62,794 nucleotides of DNA from Candidatus Chloroploca asiatica. GTDB taxonomy: Bacteria; Chloroflexota; Chloroflexia; Chloroflexales; Chloroflexaceae. The notes beneath the pieces were generated by a model. The model searched no databases. It was not told the DNA's origin and was given only the letters and a program-made list of their open reading frames with translations. Below, one piece after another: positions 27,578 through 36,311 of this stretch. The stretch is taken from positions 1-62,794 of the forward strand of contig NZ_LYXE01000091.1 of NCBI RefSeq assembly GCF_002532075.1, in the 5' to 3' direction. The translations under genes were made by a program, and so were the position numbers. Each line of letters begins with the position of its first letter. The stretch's first letter is position 1.

Positions 27578-29526
27578 ACACACGCGAATGGTTACGCACC
27601 GAGGCGACCCTTTCGCTAGAACGGCTCTTGCCGCGAGTATTGGCTGAACTGGAAGCGGCACGCCACCACGACCCGACCGGCTATGTCCGCTTCGAGGCCC
27701 GGCTGAAACGAGAATGGCCGCGTCTCTTCGAACTGCTGCTTGATCTCTATGGACAGCAGTACGACTTTTTCTATCACCTCGAAGCGATTCTCTTGAGTAC
27801 AGCCCGCGCCTGGGCGTCACGGCGACCGGCCTTGCGTGCGCTTGATGAAGCACGTGAAGCCGAGCCAACCTGGTTTCAGCAGCAGACCATGGTTGGCGCA
27901 GTGCTCTACATTGATCTCTTTGCCGGGACGCTGACTGGTCTGCGCGAGCGCCTGCCTTATCTGAAACAGCTTGGCATCACCTATCTTCACCTCATGCCCC
28001 TCTTTCTGGCCCCAGAAGGCAAGAATGATGGCGGCTATGCCGTGAGCAGCTACCGCACCGTGCAACCGGAACTAGGCACAATGGAGGAACTAGCCGAACT
28101 CGCCGACACCTTCCGCGAGCAAGGCATCAGCCTCGTCGTTGATTTCGTCTTTAACCACACCTCTGACGAGCACGAATGGGCCCAACGAGCGCGGGCCGGT
28201 GAAGCGCGCTACGAACAGTTTTACTTCATCTTCCCGGATCGCACGATCCCCGACCAGTATGACCTGACGCTCCGCGAGATCTTTCCGACGGTGCGGCGGG
28301 GCAATTTCACCTGGGACGAAGCGATGGGTCGCTGGATCTGGACAACCTTTAACAGCTTCCAGTGGGATCTCAACTATGCCAATCCCGAAGTCTTTCGGGT
28401 TATGGGTGAAGAATTGCTCTTTCTGGCGAATGTCGGGGTCGAAGTGCTGCGCCTTGATGCAGTCGCCTTTGTGTGGAAGCGGCTCGGCACCAACTGCGAA
28501 AATCAGCCCGAGGCCCACAAGATCATTCAGGCCTACAATGCGTTGACCCGCATCGCCTGCCCCGCCCTGCTCTTCAAATCAGAGGCGATTGTCCACCCCG
28601 ACGAAGTGGTCAAATACATTGACCAGGGCGAGGCGCAACTCTCGTACAACCCGTTGCTGATGGCGCTCTGCTGGGAGGCGCTGGCGACGCGTGAGGTGCG
28701 GCTGCTGGCGCATTCACTGAGCACCCGCTGGCGCATTGCCGAAGGGTGCAGTTGGGTCAACTATCTGCGTGGGCACGATGATATTGGGTGGACATTTGAT
28801 GATGACGATGCACGTGCGTTACAGATCGATCCGTGGGGGCATCGTCAGTTTCTCAACGCCTTCTACACCGGCGATCACCCGGCCTCGTTTGCCCGCGGGG
28901 TGCCTTTTCAGGCCAATCCCGCCACAGGGGACGCCCGCATCAGTGGAACGCTGGCGTCACTGGCGGGTCTCGAAGCAGCGATGCAGCAACGCGATCTGCG
29001 CCTGATCGACCTGGCCGTGCGGCGCATCCTGTTGCTGCACAGCATTATCTTGAGTGCAGGCGGGATGCCGTTGATCTACCTGGGCGACGAAGTAGCGACC
29101 CTCAACAACTATGACTACCTGTACGACCCGGCCCAGGCCGACGATAGCCGCTGGATCCACCGCGTCCGGTTCAACTGGGAAGAACACGCCCGCTGGCGCG
29201 ACCCGGAACTCCCCGAGGGCAAGATCTTCCACGAGTTGCAACGACTTATTGCCCTACGCAAGAGCCAACCCGCCCTAGCCGGTATGCACCTGGAGGTCTT
29301 TGCCACGGGTAATGCCCATCTACTCGGCTACGTACGGCGGCACAAAGGGTCACGGCTCGTCATCATTGCCAATGTGAGTGAACTTCCGCAACAACTAGAG
29401 GCCAATTTGTTGCGCCTGCATGGCTCAGGCTACCGCTTCCGCGACCTGGTGAGTGGCAACGACATCGAGGCGAGCGGAACCCTGAGCGTGGAAGCGTATC
29501 AATTTTTCTGGCTAGAACGCTTGTGA
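27574..29526 (+). CDS. amylosucrase (GH13) coupled to the lipid synthase operon
   Basis: The 650-residue enzyme transfers glucose from sucrose to an acceptor and releases fructose. It aligns closely with amylosucrases over its whole length, including the N-terminal helical domain (LLSTARAWASRRPALRALD), KNDGGYAVSSYR, VVDFVFNHTSDEHEW and FNSFQWDLNY. The catalytic residues are D295 (LRLDAVAF), E337 (FKSEAIVHPD) and D402 (RGHDDIGW). Their spacings of 42 and 65 equal those of the Neisseria enzyme. No signal peptide, so cytoplasmic. Its ATG overlaps the pfaD stop (ATGA), so it is the fifth gene of the lipid operon. Whether it makes glucan storage or glucosylates the lipid product cannot be told from sequence. 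Confidence 0.9.
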   Translation: MNTREWLRTEATLSLERLLPRVLAELEAARHHDPTGYVRFEARLKREWPRLFELLLDLYGQQYDFFYHLEAILLSTARAWASRRPALRALDEAREAEPTWFQQQTMVGAVLYIDLFAGTLTGLRERLPYLKQLGITYLHLMPLFLAPEGKNDGGYAVSSYRTVQPELGTMEELAELADTFREQGISLVVDFVFNHTSDEHEWAQRARAGEARYEQFYFIFPDRTIPDQYDLTLREIFPTVRRGNFTWDEAMGRWIWTTFNSFQWDLNYANPEVFRVMGEELLFLANVGVEVLRLDAVAFVWKRLGTNCENQPEAHKIIQAYNALTRIACPALLFKSEAIVHPDEVVKYIDQGEAQLSYNPLLMALCWEALATREVRLLAHSLSTRWRIAEGCSWVNYLRGHDDIGWTFDDDDARALQIDPWGHRQFLNAFYTGDHPASFARGVPFQANPATGDARISGTLASLAGLEAAMQQRDLRLIDLAVRRILLLHSIILSAGGMPLIYLGDEVATLNNYDYLYDPAQADDSRWIHRVRFNWEEHARWRDPELPEGKIFHELQRLIALRKSQPALAGMHLEVFATGNAHLLGYVRRHKGSRLVIIANVSELPQQLEANLLRLHGSGYRFRDLVSGNDIEASGTLSVEAYQFFWLERL

Positions 29527-29534
29527 GGCACAAC

Positions 29535-29601
29535 CGAAGAGGGTGCGCAAGCCACAGAAAACCAACTTCGCGGCGGTTCAGTCACTTGCGCACCCTCTTC
29601 G
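29535..29601. terminator. long inverted repeat after the lipid operon
   Basis: Perfect 17-base arms (CGAAGAGGGTGCGCAAG and its complement) flank a 33-base loop, beginning nine bases after the amylosucrase stop. There is no long T run, but the position fits an operon end or mRNA 3' stabiliser. Confidence 0.55.
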
Positions 29602-29649
29602 GGACAAAAAGCCCCCAAAACGCAGGTAAATGTGGTATCCTTCCTGGCT

Positions 29650-30927
29650 ATGCCAGAGCTGATCACCTCCCCGAGCGGCCTCCGTATCCTCATTGAACCG
29701 TTGCCGCATACCTATTCTGTATCGATTGGATGCTTTGTGGCCGCCGGTGCGCGCCACGAGCCTCCAGTACATAGTGGTGCGGCCCACTTTATTGAGCATA
29801 TGCTCTTTAAGGGGACGCGCCGCTATCCGAACGCACGCATGATTTCCCAGGCCGTCGAGGGGGTAGGCGGGATGCTCAATGCCTCAACCGCATACGAGTC
29901 AACCGTCTACTATGCCAAAGTGGCGACCCTGCATATGCATCGGGCGCTTGACGTTCTGGGCGAAATGGTTCTTCGCCCACTCTTTGATCTCCAGGAACTG
30001 GAAAAAGAGCGCCGCGTCATCATCGAAGAGTTACGCGGTCTGCAGGATGCACCAGGCGACTGGGTTCACGAGTTGCTCCAGCAGACCATGTGGACAGGAA
30101 GCGCCCTAGGGCGTGATATTGCAGGCAGCGTCGAGACGGTGAGCATGCTCACCCGGGCTGATCTGACCGCCTTCTGGCAACGGCACTACAACCGTGCCAA
30201 CATGGTCATCTCGGTGGCAGGCAATCTTCAGCGTGATACGGTCGTAGACGCGATCAATGCAGCCTTTGATGGCTTGCCATCGGGTTCGCACCTCCCTCCT
30301 CAGCCACGCCCGATCCCGCTGCCCGGCCCCCGTTTGACGCTGCTCAGTCGTGACTGCGAGCAAGGCAACTTCTGTCTCGGCCTCCCCGGTCTCGCCTATA
30401 ACGATCCCGACCGCCGCGCCCTCCAGGTACTCGACTCGATTCTTGGCGGAGGCATGTCTTCCCGCCTCTTTCAGCTCCTCCGCGAAGAACACGGCCTCGC
30501 TTACCATGTCGGCTCATACCACAACGACCTCTCGGATAGCGGGACATGGGTGATGTATGGCAGCGTTGAGCCGGAAGCCTTGCGCGATGCCGTCGTGCTG
30601 GTGCTTGACACCCTGCGCGACCTGGTGCGCGGAGGCGTCACCCAACCTGAACTAGAAATGATCAAAGAGCAGGTGAAAGGCGGGTTGCTCCTGTCGCTCG
30701 AAGACACCTGGTCAGTCGCCTCGCGCAACGGGGCGCATTTGCTGCGTTACGGACACGTGATACCGGTTGAACAGGTCATTGCTGAAGTCGAACAGGTCAC
30801 GCTCGATGATGTGCAACGCGTAGCCCAGCGGCTCCTCCGCAGCAACGGACTCCACCTGGCCGTCATTGGCCCGTATGCCGATGACGATGCGCTTGATCTC
30901 AAAGCAATGATCACTGAAGGAATTTAG
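29650..30927 (+). CDS. M16 family zinc metallopeptidase
   Basis: This 425-residue peptidase resembles bacterial M16B/processing-peptidase-like proteins. The inverted zinc motif HxxEH is intact (H46-F-I-E49-H50), and the downstream zinc-ligand glutamate lies in VIIEELRGLQD. The C-terminal half has the second M16 fold (LLREEHGLAYHVGSYH), which contributes substrate-binding residues. There is no signal peptide, so it is probably cytoplasmic. I chose the ATG at 29650 because family members start close to the PSGLRILIE strand; a GTG at 29632 is possible. An oxidoreductase follows 11 bp downstream. Confidence 0.9.
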   Translation: MPELITSPSGLRILIEPLPHTYSVSIGCFVAAGARHEPPVHSGAAHFIEHMLFKGTRRYPNARMISQAVEGVGGMLNASTAYESTVYYAKVATLHMHRALDVLGEMVLRPLFDLQELEKERRVIIEELRGLQDAPGDWVHELLQQTMWTGSALGRDIAGSVETVSMLTRADLTAFWQRHYNRANMVISVAGNLQRDTVVDAINAAFDGLPSGSHLPPQPRPIPLPGPRLTLLSRDCEQGNFCLGLPGLAYNDPDRRALQVLDSILGGGMSSRLFQLLREEHGLAYHVGSYHNDLSDSGTWVMYGSVEPEALRDAVVLVLDTLRDLVRGGVTQPELEMIKEQVKGGLLLSLEDTWSVASRNGAHLLRYGHVIPVEQVIAEVEQVTLDDVQRVAQRLLRSNGLHLAVIGPYADDDALDLKAMITEGI

Positions 30928-30938
30928 CGGGCAAATCT

Positions 30939-31982
30939 ATGGCTGATATCGCAATTGTTGGTGCAGGGGTAGCAGGCTTAGCCGCAGGGCACGTTTTGCA
31001 ACAGGCCGGGCATAGTGTAACTATCTTTGAGAAGAGTCGCGGCCCCGGTGGACGGGTCACCTCACGCACTGTCGGCCTCTTTCGGATTGACCACGGAGCC
31101 CAGGTGGTCAAGGCACCAACGGCTGAACTGTTGAGTCTGGTGCAAGCCGTTGGGGGAGCCGAAGATCTGACAGCCCCGGTCTGGACGTTCGACGCCCAGG
31201 GACGGGTCAATCCCGGCGATCCCGCAATGAACGCCGAGCCCAAATGGGTCTGGCCGGGCGGCAATAGCACGCTCGCCAAATATCTTGCCCGCGGGCTCGC
31301 CTTACGCACCGAGGTGACGATCGCCTCTTTGCGCCGGGTGGGCGAGGGGTACGATCTGGTGGACAGCTCGGGCGGGGCTTTTGGCCCATACCAGACGGTG
31401 CTCTTGACGCCACCAGCGCCACAAGCAGCCCATATTCTGGCAACAAGCGCCATCGAGGCCGCAGTCAAACGTGAACTCATTGAAGCCCTGGCCCCTGCCA
31501 GTTATCGGATGTGCCTTTCAATCGCCCTGGCCTACCCGCAACACCCTCAAAAACCCTGGTACGCCCTGATCAATACCGATCGGCAGCATGCCATTGCCTG
31601 GCTTGCGTGCGAGCATAGCAAACCTGGACGCGCCCCGGCACCACACGGCCTGATCCTGGCCCAGATGGGCCCAACCTGGAGTGCAGCCTACTGGGATGCC
31701 CTGATGAAAGGGCAGTATGGTGAAGAGGAAGAACTGCCAACCCCATTGGCTCAGGTTCACGCGATGGTCTGCGGCTTAATCGGCACCAACCTGGGGTCTC
31801 CCTTGTGGGTCGATATCCACCGTTGGCGCTACGCGCTTGCCAGCACACCCTACCTGGCGGCAGCCAGCGAAGGGCGGGCAGGCATCTATGTGGCGGGCGA
31901 TGGCGAACAAGGCCTGGGGCGGGTTCACCTCGCAATTGAAAGCGGCTGGCGGGCGGCACAGCGGATCATGAGCAGGATGTAG
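30939..31982 (+). CDS. FAD-dependent amine-oxidase-like protein (renalase type)
   Basis: The 347-residue protein has an N-terminal dinucleotide-binding motif (IAIVGAGVAGLAAG) followed by FEKSRGPGGRVTSR. This is the pattern of the FAD-linked amine oxidase/renalase group. The C-terminal IYVAGDGEQGLGRVHLAIESGWRAA closes the flavin site. The substrate is not predictable. Short length and absence of a signal peptide favour a soluble cytoplasmic oxidoreductase. It is close behind the M16 peptidase and probably cotranscribed. Confidence 0.85.
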   Translation: MADIAIVGAGVAGLAAGHVLQQAGHSVTIFEKSRGPGGRVTSRTVGLFRIDHGAQVVKAPTAELLSLVQAVGGAEDLTAPVWTFDAQGRVNPGDPAMNAEPKWVWPGGNSTLAKYLARGLALRTEVTIASLRRVGEGYDLVDSSGGAFGPYQTVLLTPPAPQAAHILATSAIEAAVKRELIEALAPASYRMCLSIALAYPQHPQKPWYALINTDRQHAIAWLACEHSKPGRAPAPHGLILAQMGPTWSAAYWDALMKGQYGEEEELPTPLAQVHAMVCGLIGTNLGSPLWVDIHRWRYALASTPYLAAASEGRAGIYVAGDGEQGLGRVHLAIESGWRAAQRIMSRM

Positions 31983-32001
31983 GCGAGGCTGCGACACCCG
32001 C

Positions 32002-33015
32002 TCAAGGCCCTGGCGCAGCGGCCGCTTCGGTGCTGATCTGACGCAACTTGAGATTGACCGGGCGACGGAGCGTGGTAGCCAGTTCTTCGGCGAGCGCCTG
32101 GGCCGACGGAGGCGAGCCGCTTCCCTCGATGGTGGCATAGATCCGATCCCCACTGATGCTGACCGCGATCACCTCATACGTCGTACCCTCCAACCAGTCC
32201 CTGACGGTACTCGTAGCGTTATTGGTGGTCAGACGCCGATCAAGAGCCTCGTAGCTTGTAATAGTCAGGGGCAGGCTAATGATCAAAATGCCAACCGCAA
32301 AGACCAGAAAGCCCTTGCGCCGCAACTGGATCTGATTGGGAGCGGCGGCCAGTTTTCCGAGGCCAACCATCCAGAGAACAACCCCACCAGCGAGCAAAAT
32401 CGCCAGACAGTTGGTCAGAAAGAGCACAAGCGCGCCCAAAGCGGCGTTCAACTCACCCTGCTGGAGGGCGATTCCGACGACGCAGAGCGGTGGTACAAGC
32501 GAGATCGCGATGGCGACCCCACCAATCGAGTCGGCGATCTCATCGCGTGAAATAATGAAAGCCCCTGCCGCCCCTGAGCCCAGGGCGGTGAGCAGAGCAT
32601 AGAGATCGGGCTGAATGCGCGATGTGATCTCACTATTGCTTGCAAAGGCAATGCCACCGTCGGGAACAAACGTCGCGAGCAAAAAAGCCGTGAAGATCAC
32701 GCTACACACGCCCAGAATGACCAAGCCAGATGACGCGAGGGCGCGCGGCAATGAGCCCATCACCACGGCAGCGGTAGTTGCCATAATTGGCCCCATCAGC
32801 GGGGCCACGATCATCGCACCGATGACGGTTGCGGTCGAAGAGGAGAGCAGACCGTAGGTCGCGATCAGGGTCGCCAGGAGCAGCAACACGAAAAAGTTGA
32901 ACAACCGTCGCTGGCGCAAAGGCCCCTCGACAAAGAGTTTGCTTTCAAACGTACTCAGATACGCCGGGTCGAAACCAAAGCCACTTGCTTGCCTGGTGGC
33001 AGAGGGTGAAGCCAT
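32002..33015 (-). CDS. DUF389 integral membrane protein
   Basis: This 337-residue membrane protein has the family core near residues 42-90 (LLLATLIATYGLLSSSTATVIGAMIVAPLMGPIM), followed by further hydrophobic segments for about six or seven helices in total. A soluble C-terminal tail (about 250-337) carries a small alpha/beta region. The biochemical role of DUF389 proteins is not established. AAGGA precedes the ATG. It converges on the FAD protein, with 19 bp between the stops. Confidence 0.85.
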   Translation of the reverse strand: MASPSATRQASGFGFDPAYLSTFESKLFVEGPLRQRRLFNFFVLLLLATLIATYGLLSSSTATVIGAMIVAPLMGPIMATTAAVVMGSLPRALASSGLVILGVCSVIFTAFLLATFVPDGGIAFASNSEITSRIQPDLYALLTALGSGAAGAFIISRDEIADSIGGVAIAISLVPPLCVVGIALQQGELNAALGALVLFLTNCLAILLAGGVVLWMVGLGKLAAAPNQIQLRRKGFLVFAVGILIISLPLTITSYEALDRRLTTNNATSTVRDWLEGTTYEVIAVSISGDRIYATIEGSGSPPSAQALAEELATTLRRPVNLKLRQISTEAAAAPGP

Positions 33016-33218
33016 TGTTCACATCCTTCGTTCGATAGGATTCCTAGACGATTTGTGTCTGAAGGATGGTATTATACCAATTCTCATTGCGCTAGCAACG
33101 CACGTCACAACCCTTCCAGGGCTACGCTGAACCTGTCCCTTCCCCGTATCCAAAAGCCTGTCAATACGGTACATAGGCAAGGCGCAACACCCTGCGCTCG
33201 CTGCATCGGAAAGAGACT

Positions 33219-33917
33219 ATGGATCAGTATCGGCTACGCATGAAAGAATTGCCCCAAACGGATCAGCCCCGCGAGCGGCTGGCGCAACTGGGGCCGACGG
33301 CGCTGAGTGACGCCGAACTCTTGGCGATCTTGTTGCGCGTCGGCATCCCCGGCTTCAACGTCCTGCAACTTGCGCAGCAAACCCTGGTGGAATGCGAAGG
33401 CTGGCCGGGTCTGTTGCGCATAGAATATAACGATCTCTGCCAACGGCGCGGATTTGGTGCCGCCAAAGCCGCCACCGTCAAAGCCTCGCTCGAAATCGGA
33501 CGACGCCTCTTGCTCACCGGGCCAGACACCCGCTTCCAGATCAAATCACCCGCCGACGCCGCCTCGCTCTTGATGCTCGAAATGAGCCACCTCGACCAGG
33601 AGCACCTACGCGCCGTCTTGCTCGACACCAAAAATCGGGTGCAACAGATCACCACGATCTACATTGGCTCGGTGAACAGTGCCATGATCCGTGTCGGCGA
33701 AGTCTTCAAAGAAGCCATCCGGCGCAACAGCGCCGCACTCATTCTTGCGCACAATCATCCGTCCGGCGACCCTTCACCCTCCCCCGAAGACATCCTCGTT
33801 ACGCGGCAGATCGTCGAAGCCGGCAAACTCCTTGACTGCGAAGTCCTGGACCATCTGGTCATCGGACGCGGGCGTTATGTCAGCATGCGCGAGCGAGGGT
33901 TAGGGTTTCCCACGTGA
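33219..33917 (+). CDS. radC: RadC/UPF0758 family JAB-domain protein
   Basis: The 232-residue protein has an N-terminal helical part with a helix-hairpin-helix-like stretch ([23 protein letters not shown]). A JAMM metallo-domain follows, with [14 protein letters not shown] supplying the zinc ligands. The family was named for DNA repair, but its role is uncertain. GGAAAGAG lies before the chosen ATG. It is immediately left of the cassette array; RadC-like genes often neighbour mobile regions. Confidence 0.92.
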   Translation: MDQYRLRMKELPQTDQPRERLAQLGPTALSDAELLAILLRVGIPGFNVLQLAQQTLVECEGWPGLLRIEYNDLCQRRGFGAAKAATVKASLEIGRRLLLTGPDTRFQIKSPADAASLLMLEMSHLDQEHLRAVLLDTKNRVQQITTIYIGSVNSAMIRVGEVFKEAIRRNSAALILAHNHPSGDPSPSPEDILVTRQIVEAGKLLDCEVLDHLVIGRGRYVSMRERGLGFPT

Positions 33918-33925
33918 GTGTCGGG

Positions 33926-33970
33926 TCTCGCGTAACTTGAGAAGAGAATGGAATCTCACGTAACGTGAGA
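33926..33970. repeat. two 17-bp palindromes 28 bp apart after radC
   Basis: TCTCGCGTAACTTGAGA (33926-33942) and TCTCACGTAACGTGAGA (33954-33970) are near-copies. The second is a perfect palindrome around its central base. They could bind a dimeric protein or form small hairpins. A REP-like CGCAAAGGCGCAAA sequence follows at 34018-34049. Confidence 0.6.
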
Positions 33971-34004
33971 AAGCTGAACGCTTACCCACCCACACCCGTG
34001 CCAG

Positions 34005-34247
34005 CTACGCATCCTCGCTTTTGACGCAAAGGCGCAAAAGCGCAAAGGGTAGTGACCCAGAGAGCGCAATGCTTCGACGTACCGCAAAAACACCAGGCAT
34101 AGCGTGTCCCGCCCGTCCTCGTCCATACGCAGAGAAGGTGATCGTCGCAACATCGTGCGTGAGCAGTCCTCGACCTTCCTGCGCTGCCCATGCAAGCACC
34201 GTCGGGTCATCTCCTCCCGACAAACCAGCATCTTGCACGCGAACGAT
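34005..34247 (-). pseudogene. remnant of a DUF5615 PIN-like toxin gene
   Basis: The minus strand encodes VRVQDAGLSGGDDPTVLAWAAQ and GRGLLTHDVATITF, nearly identical to the intact DUF5615-like gene at 39018-39287 (about 160 bp of near-identical DNA, 34085-34247 against 39045-39209). The first about 28 codons, including the N-terminal Asp motif, are missing, and the C-terminus runs into unrelated repeat DNA. It is a broken copy. Confidence 0.7.
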
Positions 34248-34281
34248 CAGTTGCTGACGCGGCGCCAGGAGGATCGCGCAC

Positions 34282-34710
34282 GTGAGGGATCATCAGCCGT
34301 ATGTCTTGGATCCCTCAGCCATCCTCACCCTGATTGAGGGCGAGCCAGGTGCCGAACGAGTCGAAGCCGTGCGGCGAACGGCATCGGTGATCATCCCGTG
34401 GATGTGGTCACGCGAGGTGGCCTACCTTACCCAACACGAACGCAGGGTTGCAGAGGCGGAACGGCGCGACGCGCGCATCAAAGCGTGACCGGTCACACAT
34501 CTTTGGGAGTTGGCGGAGGCGCTGTGACTGACGGCGGCGCGGCTGAAAGCGACCTATCGTTTGGCGCTCGCTGAGACGCTCATTGCGGCGTGTGCGCTGC
34601 GGCAACAAGCAATCCTGGTGCACAAAGATCCGCCATACGAAGCGCTTGTTGGGCAGGTCGCGTTGGAGCACGTACCGGACAAATCAGGGTCGTACGTGCG
34701 CTACGCCTGA
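34282..34710 (+). pseudogene. broken vapC-like PIN toxin gene with two in-frame stops
   Basis: A start at 34282 gives YVLDPSAILTLIEGEPGAERVE, the PIN-domain N-terminus with its first acidic residue. The same frame continues through TGA at 34486-34488 and another TGA in LAEAL-stop-LTAARLKATYRLALAETLIAA, then VHKDPPYEAL, the usual C-terminal half of VapC, to a stop at 34708-34710. The middle of the domain is also short. No antitoxin gene is recognisable upstream, so the module is decayed. It is one of the few plus-strand coding traces in the island. Confidence 0.75.
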
Positions 34711-34717
34711 GAGCGCC

Positions 34718-34962
34718 ACCCAACGCCTAGCCTTCAGCTGCGCCGCTGACGGGCGTGTGAGGCGAGACGGGCGGCGGCACGAACCGGCTGCCAGCAAACA
34801 GTGTACGACTGCCTTCGGTAGGACACCAGGAACTTGTACCCGTCTTCAAGCTCAGTGGCCTGCGCGAACCCGACCCACGCCGATAAGCCGTGGCAGTTTG
34901 CGTGTAGATCGCGCCCAGGTTAGGGACGCGCCAGCGGCGTCAGATGCAAGGCTTGGTTGGGC
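34718..34962 (-). other. attC-like site 1 (long form)
   Basis: On the minus strand the site opens with GCCCAAC (34962) and closes with GTTGGGT (34718), fitting RYYYAAC and GTTRRRY. The 5' arm AGCCTTGCATCTGACGCCGC pairs with the 3' arm except for extra bases, including the A in CTGACGCCG, as in integron attC left boxes. It follows the AT-rich membrane gene on the same strand. At 245 bp it is longer than most attC sites. I see nothing else between 34711 and 35028. Confidence 0.6.
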
Positions 34963-35028
34963 TGCTTTAGTGCCTGCCAGATAATGACCGGCAACAAATA
35001 ACGCTAGAACGACAGAAATGGCGTGTCA

Positions 35029-35895
35029 TCAATTCAAGACAATGTCTTCTATCGAATTTAGAGGTGGATAGTTAAGAACTTGAACGGATATTTTATCGGC
35101 AATAAATCTCGTGGCTTTAAATTTAGTATTTTCATATAGTAATCGCATCGTAAAGAATGGAATGCCAAAGATTATTAATGCGATAACACCAAATATCGGA
35201 TTGTCTTCGGAGATATTGAAGTTGCTTTGAATTACCGGCAATAATGGCGTGTATAGAATCACCACCAATGACACCAAAAAGACAAATCCAAGAATAACAA
35301 TGAATGAAAAATACAGGGCGTCTGCGATATCCCGCAGCATTTTCAAGCGTTTCCTTTTGGCAAATTGAATCGACCATCCTTTTCCTGTTAAACGATTTGT
35401 GTTAAAATCAAAGAATTCTTCTGTCAAAAAGAAGACCGTGATGTGATTCCCGTGCTTATGCACAGAATTTATATGCTCTAGAGTAATTTTAAAATTGACA
35501 ATCTGGTCGTTATCAGATTTTTCTGGCACCATAGTGAATTCCGTGTTTTCCGAAATAGCTTTGACGAATCCGAAAATTCCGACACTACTTTCATCACCGC
35601 CTTTAATAGGCACAGAAAAAGTCACAGGCTCGACAATATCCTGGGTTCCCGAGTTGTAAATAACAACTTTCTTCTGTACTAAATTACGAATTGGATGGGC
35701 TATGCTATTGTCCGTGTATTGTATGACGATCTTTCCCTGCTGTGAGGGATGAATATCTAACAATTGTAGTGTTTCAAGTTCTTGTATGACAATCCTTGAC
35801 GGTCTTTCGCGTCGAATATATGTGCTTATCCAGCCAATTAGTGCGCCAATGGCAACAATCCATCCTACTCCCGCTTCAGAAAACAGCCAATCCAT
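35029..35895 (-). CDS. AT-rich membrane protein of unknown function
   Basis: This 288-residue protein has one N-terminal helix (about 8-26) and two adjacent helices near the C-terminus (about 193-217 and 233-252). The polar middle (about 30-185) has a beta-rich look (VVIYNSGTQDIVEPVTFSVP). No family is recognised. Its base composition is strikingly AT-rich with AT-ending codons, unlike every neighbour, so it was probably acquired from a low-GC donor. It sits between two attC-like sites in the orientation expected of a cassette. No convincing ribosome site is seen, which is common in cassette genes. Confidence 0.75.
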   Translation of the reverse strand: MDWLFSEAGVGWIVAIGALIGWISTYIRRERPSRIVIQELETLQLLDIHPSQQGKIVIQYTDNSIAHPIRNLVQKKVVIYNSGTQDIVEPVTFSVPIKGGDESSVGIFGFVKAISENTEFTMVPEKSDNDQIVNFKITLEHINSVHKHGNHITVFFLTEEFFDFNTNRLTGKGWSIQFAKRKRLKMLRDIADALYFSFIVILGFVFLVSLVVILYTPLLPVIQSNFNISEDNPIFGVIALIIFGIPFFTMRLLYENTKFKATRFIADKISVQVLNYPPLNSIEDIVLN

Positions 35896-35987
35896 TGTAA
35901 CGCCTTTATGTTGAGACGGCCCTCCAAGTTACATACTATTTTACACGAATCTTGTAGCCTTGTTAAGGAAAGTTTCGATGAAAGGCA

Positions 35988-36043
35988 GCCCAACGAGCTA
36001 AGGATTCATGTGGCGCGAAGCCGCCACATCATCCTCGTTGAGC
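35988..36043 (-). other. attC-like site 2 (56 bp)
   Basis: On the minus strand the ends are GCTCAAC (36043) and GTTGGGC (35988). The outer arms CAACGAG/CTCGTTG and an inner stem ATGTGGCG/CGCCACAT fold it into one nested hairpin. The length is at the lower limit of known attC sites. The stretch 36044-36311 to its right holds no gene I can identify, although the minus strand has a short open frame (EERDQAIARRRERVEELRR) that may be a gene remnant. Confidence 0.6.
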
Positions 36044-36311
36044 GAAGTCGACGCGCTCAAGGTGCAGGATCCGTATGGGATTTCCGGTGGGGGTCTGGTC
36101 TTCGGAGGCCGTGAGGACATCCCCCTGGCGCAGGCGTAAGCCCAGCGTGCACATGATGATCCATGGATAGTTTGAGCGGCATGGGGGTGAGCGCGGTGCT
36201 GTGCGGCGTGCGATCACGGGAGCAGGCGGAGTCATGCGGCGCAGTTCCTCAACGCGTTCCCGCCGACGGGCGATAGCCTGATCGCGTTCCTCTTGATGAT
36301 CCCACTCCGAG

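Noticed and set aside
33219-33917. Possible integrase for the cassette array
   Set aside because: The gene is RadC, with JAMM motif HNHPSGD; no tyrosine-recombinase motifs occur here or elsewhere in the window.
36029-36235. Short minus-strand frame as a recombinase fragment
   Set aside because: A few residues look protein-like, but no catalytic motif or consistent family was seen.
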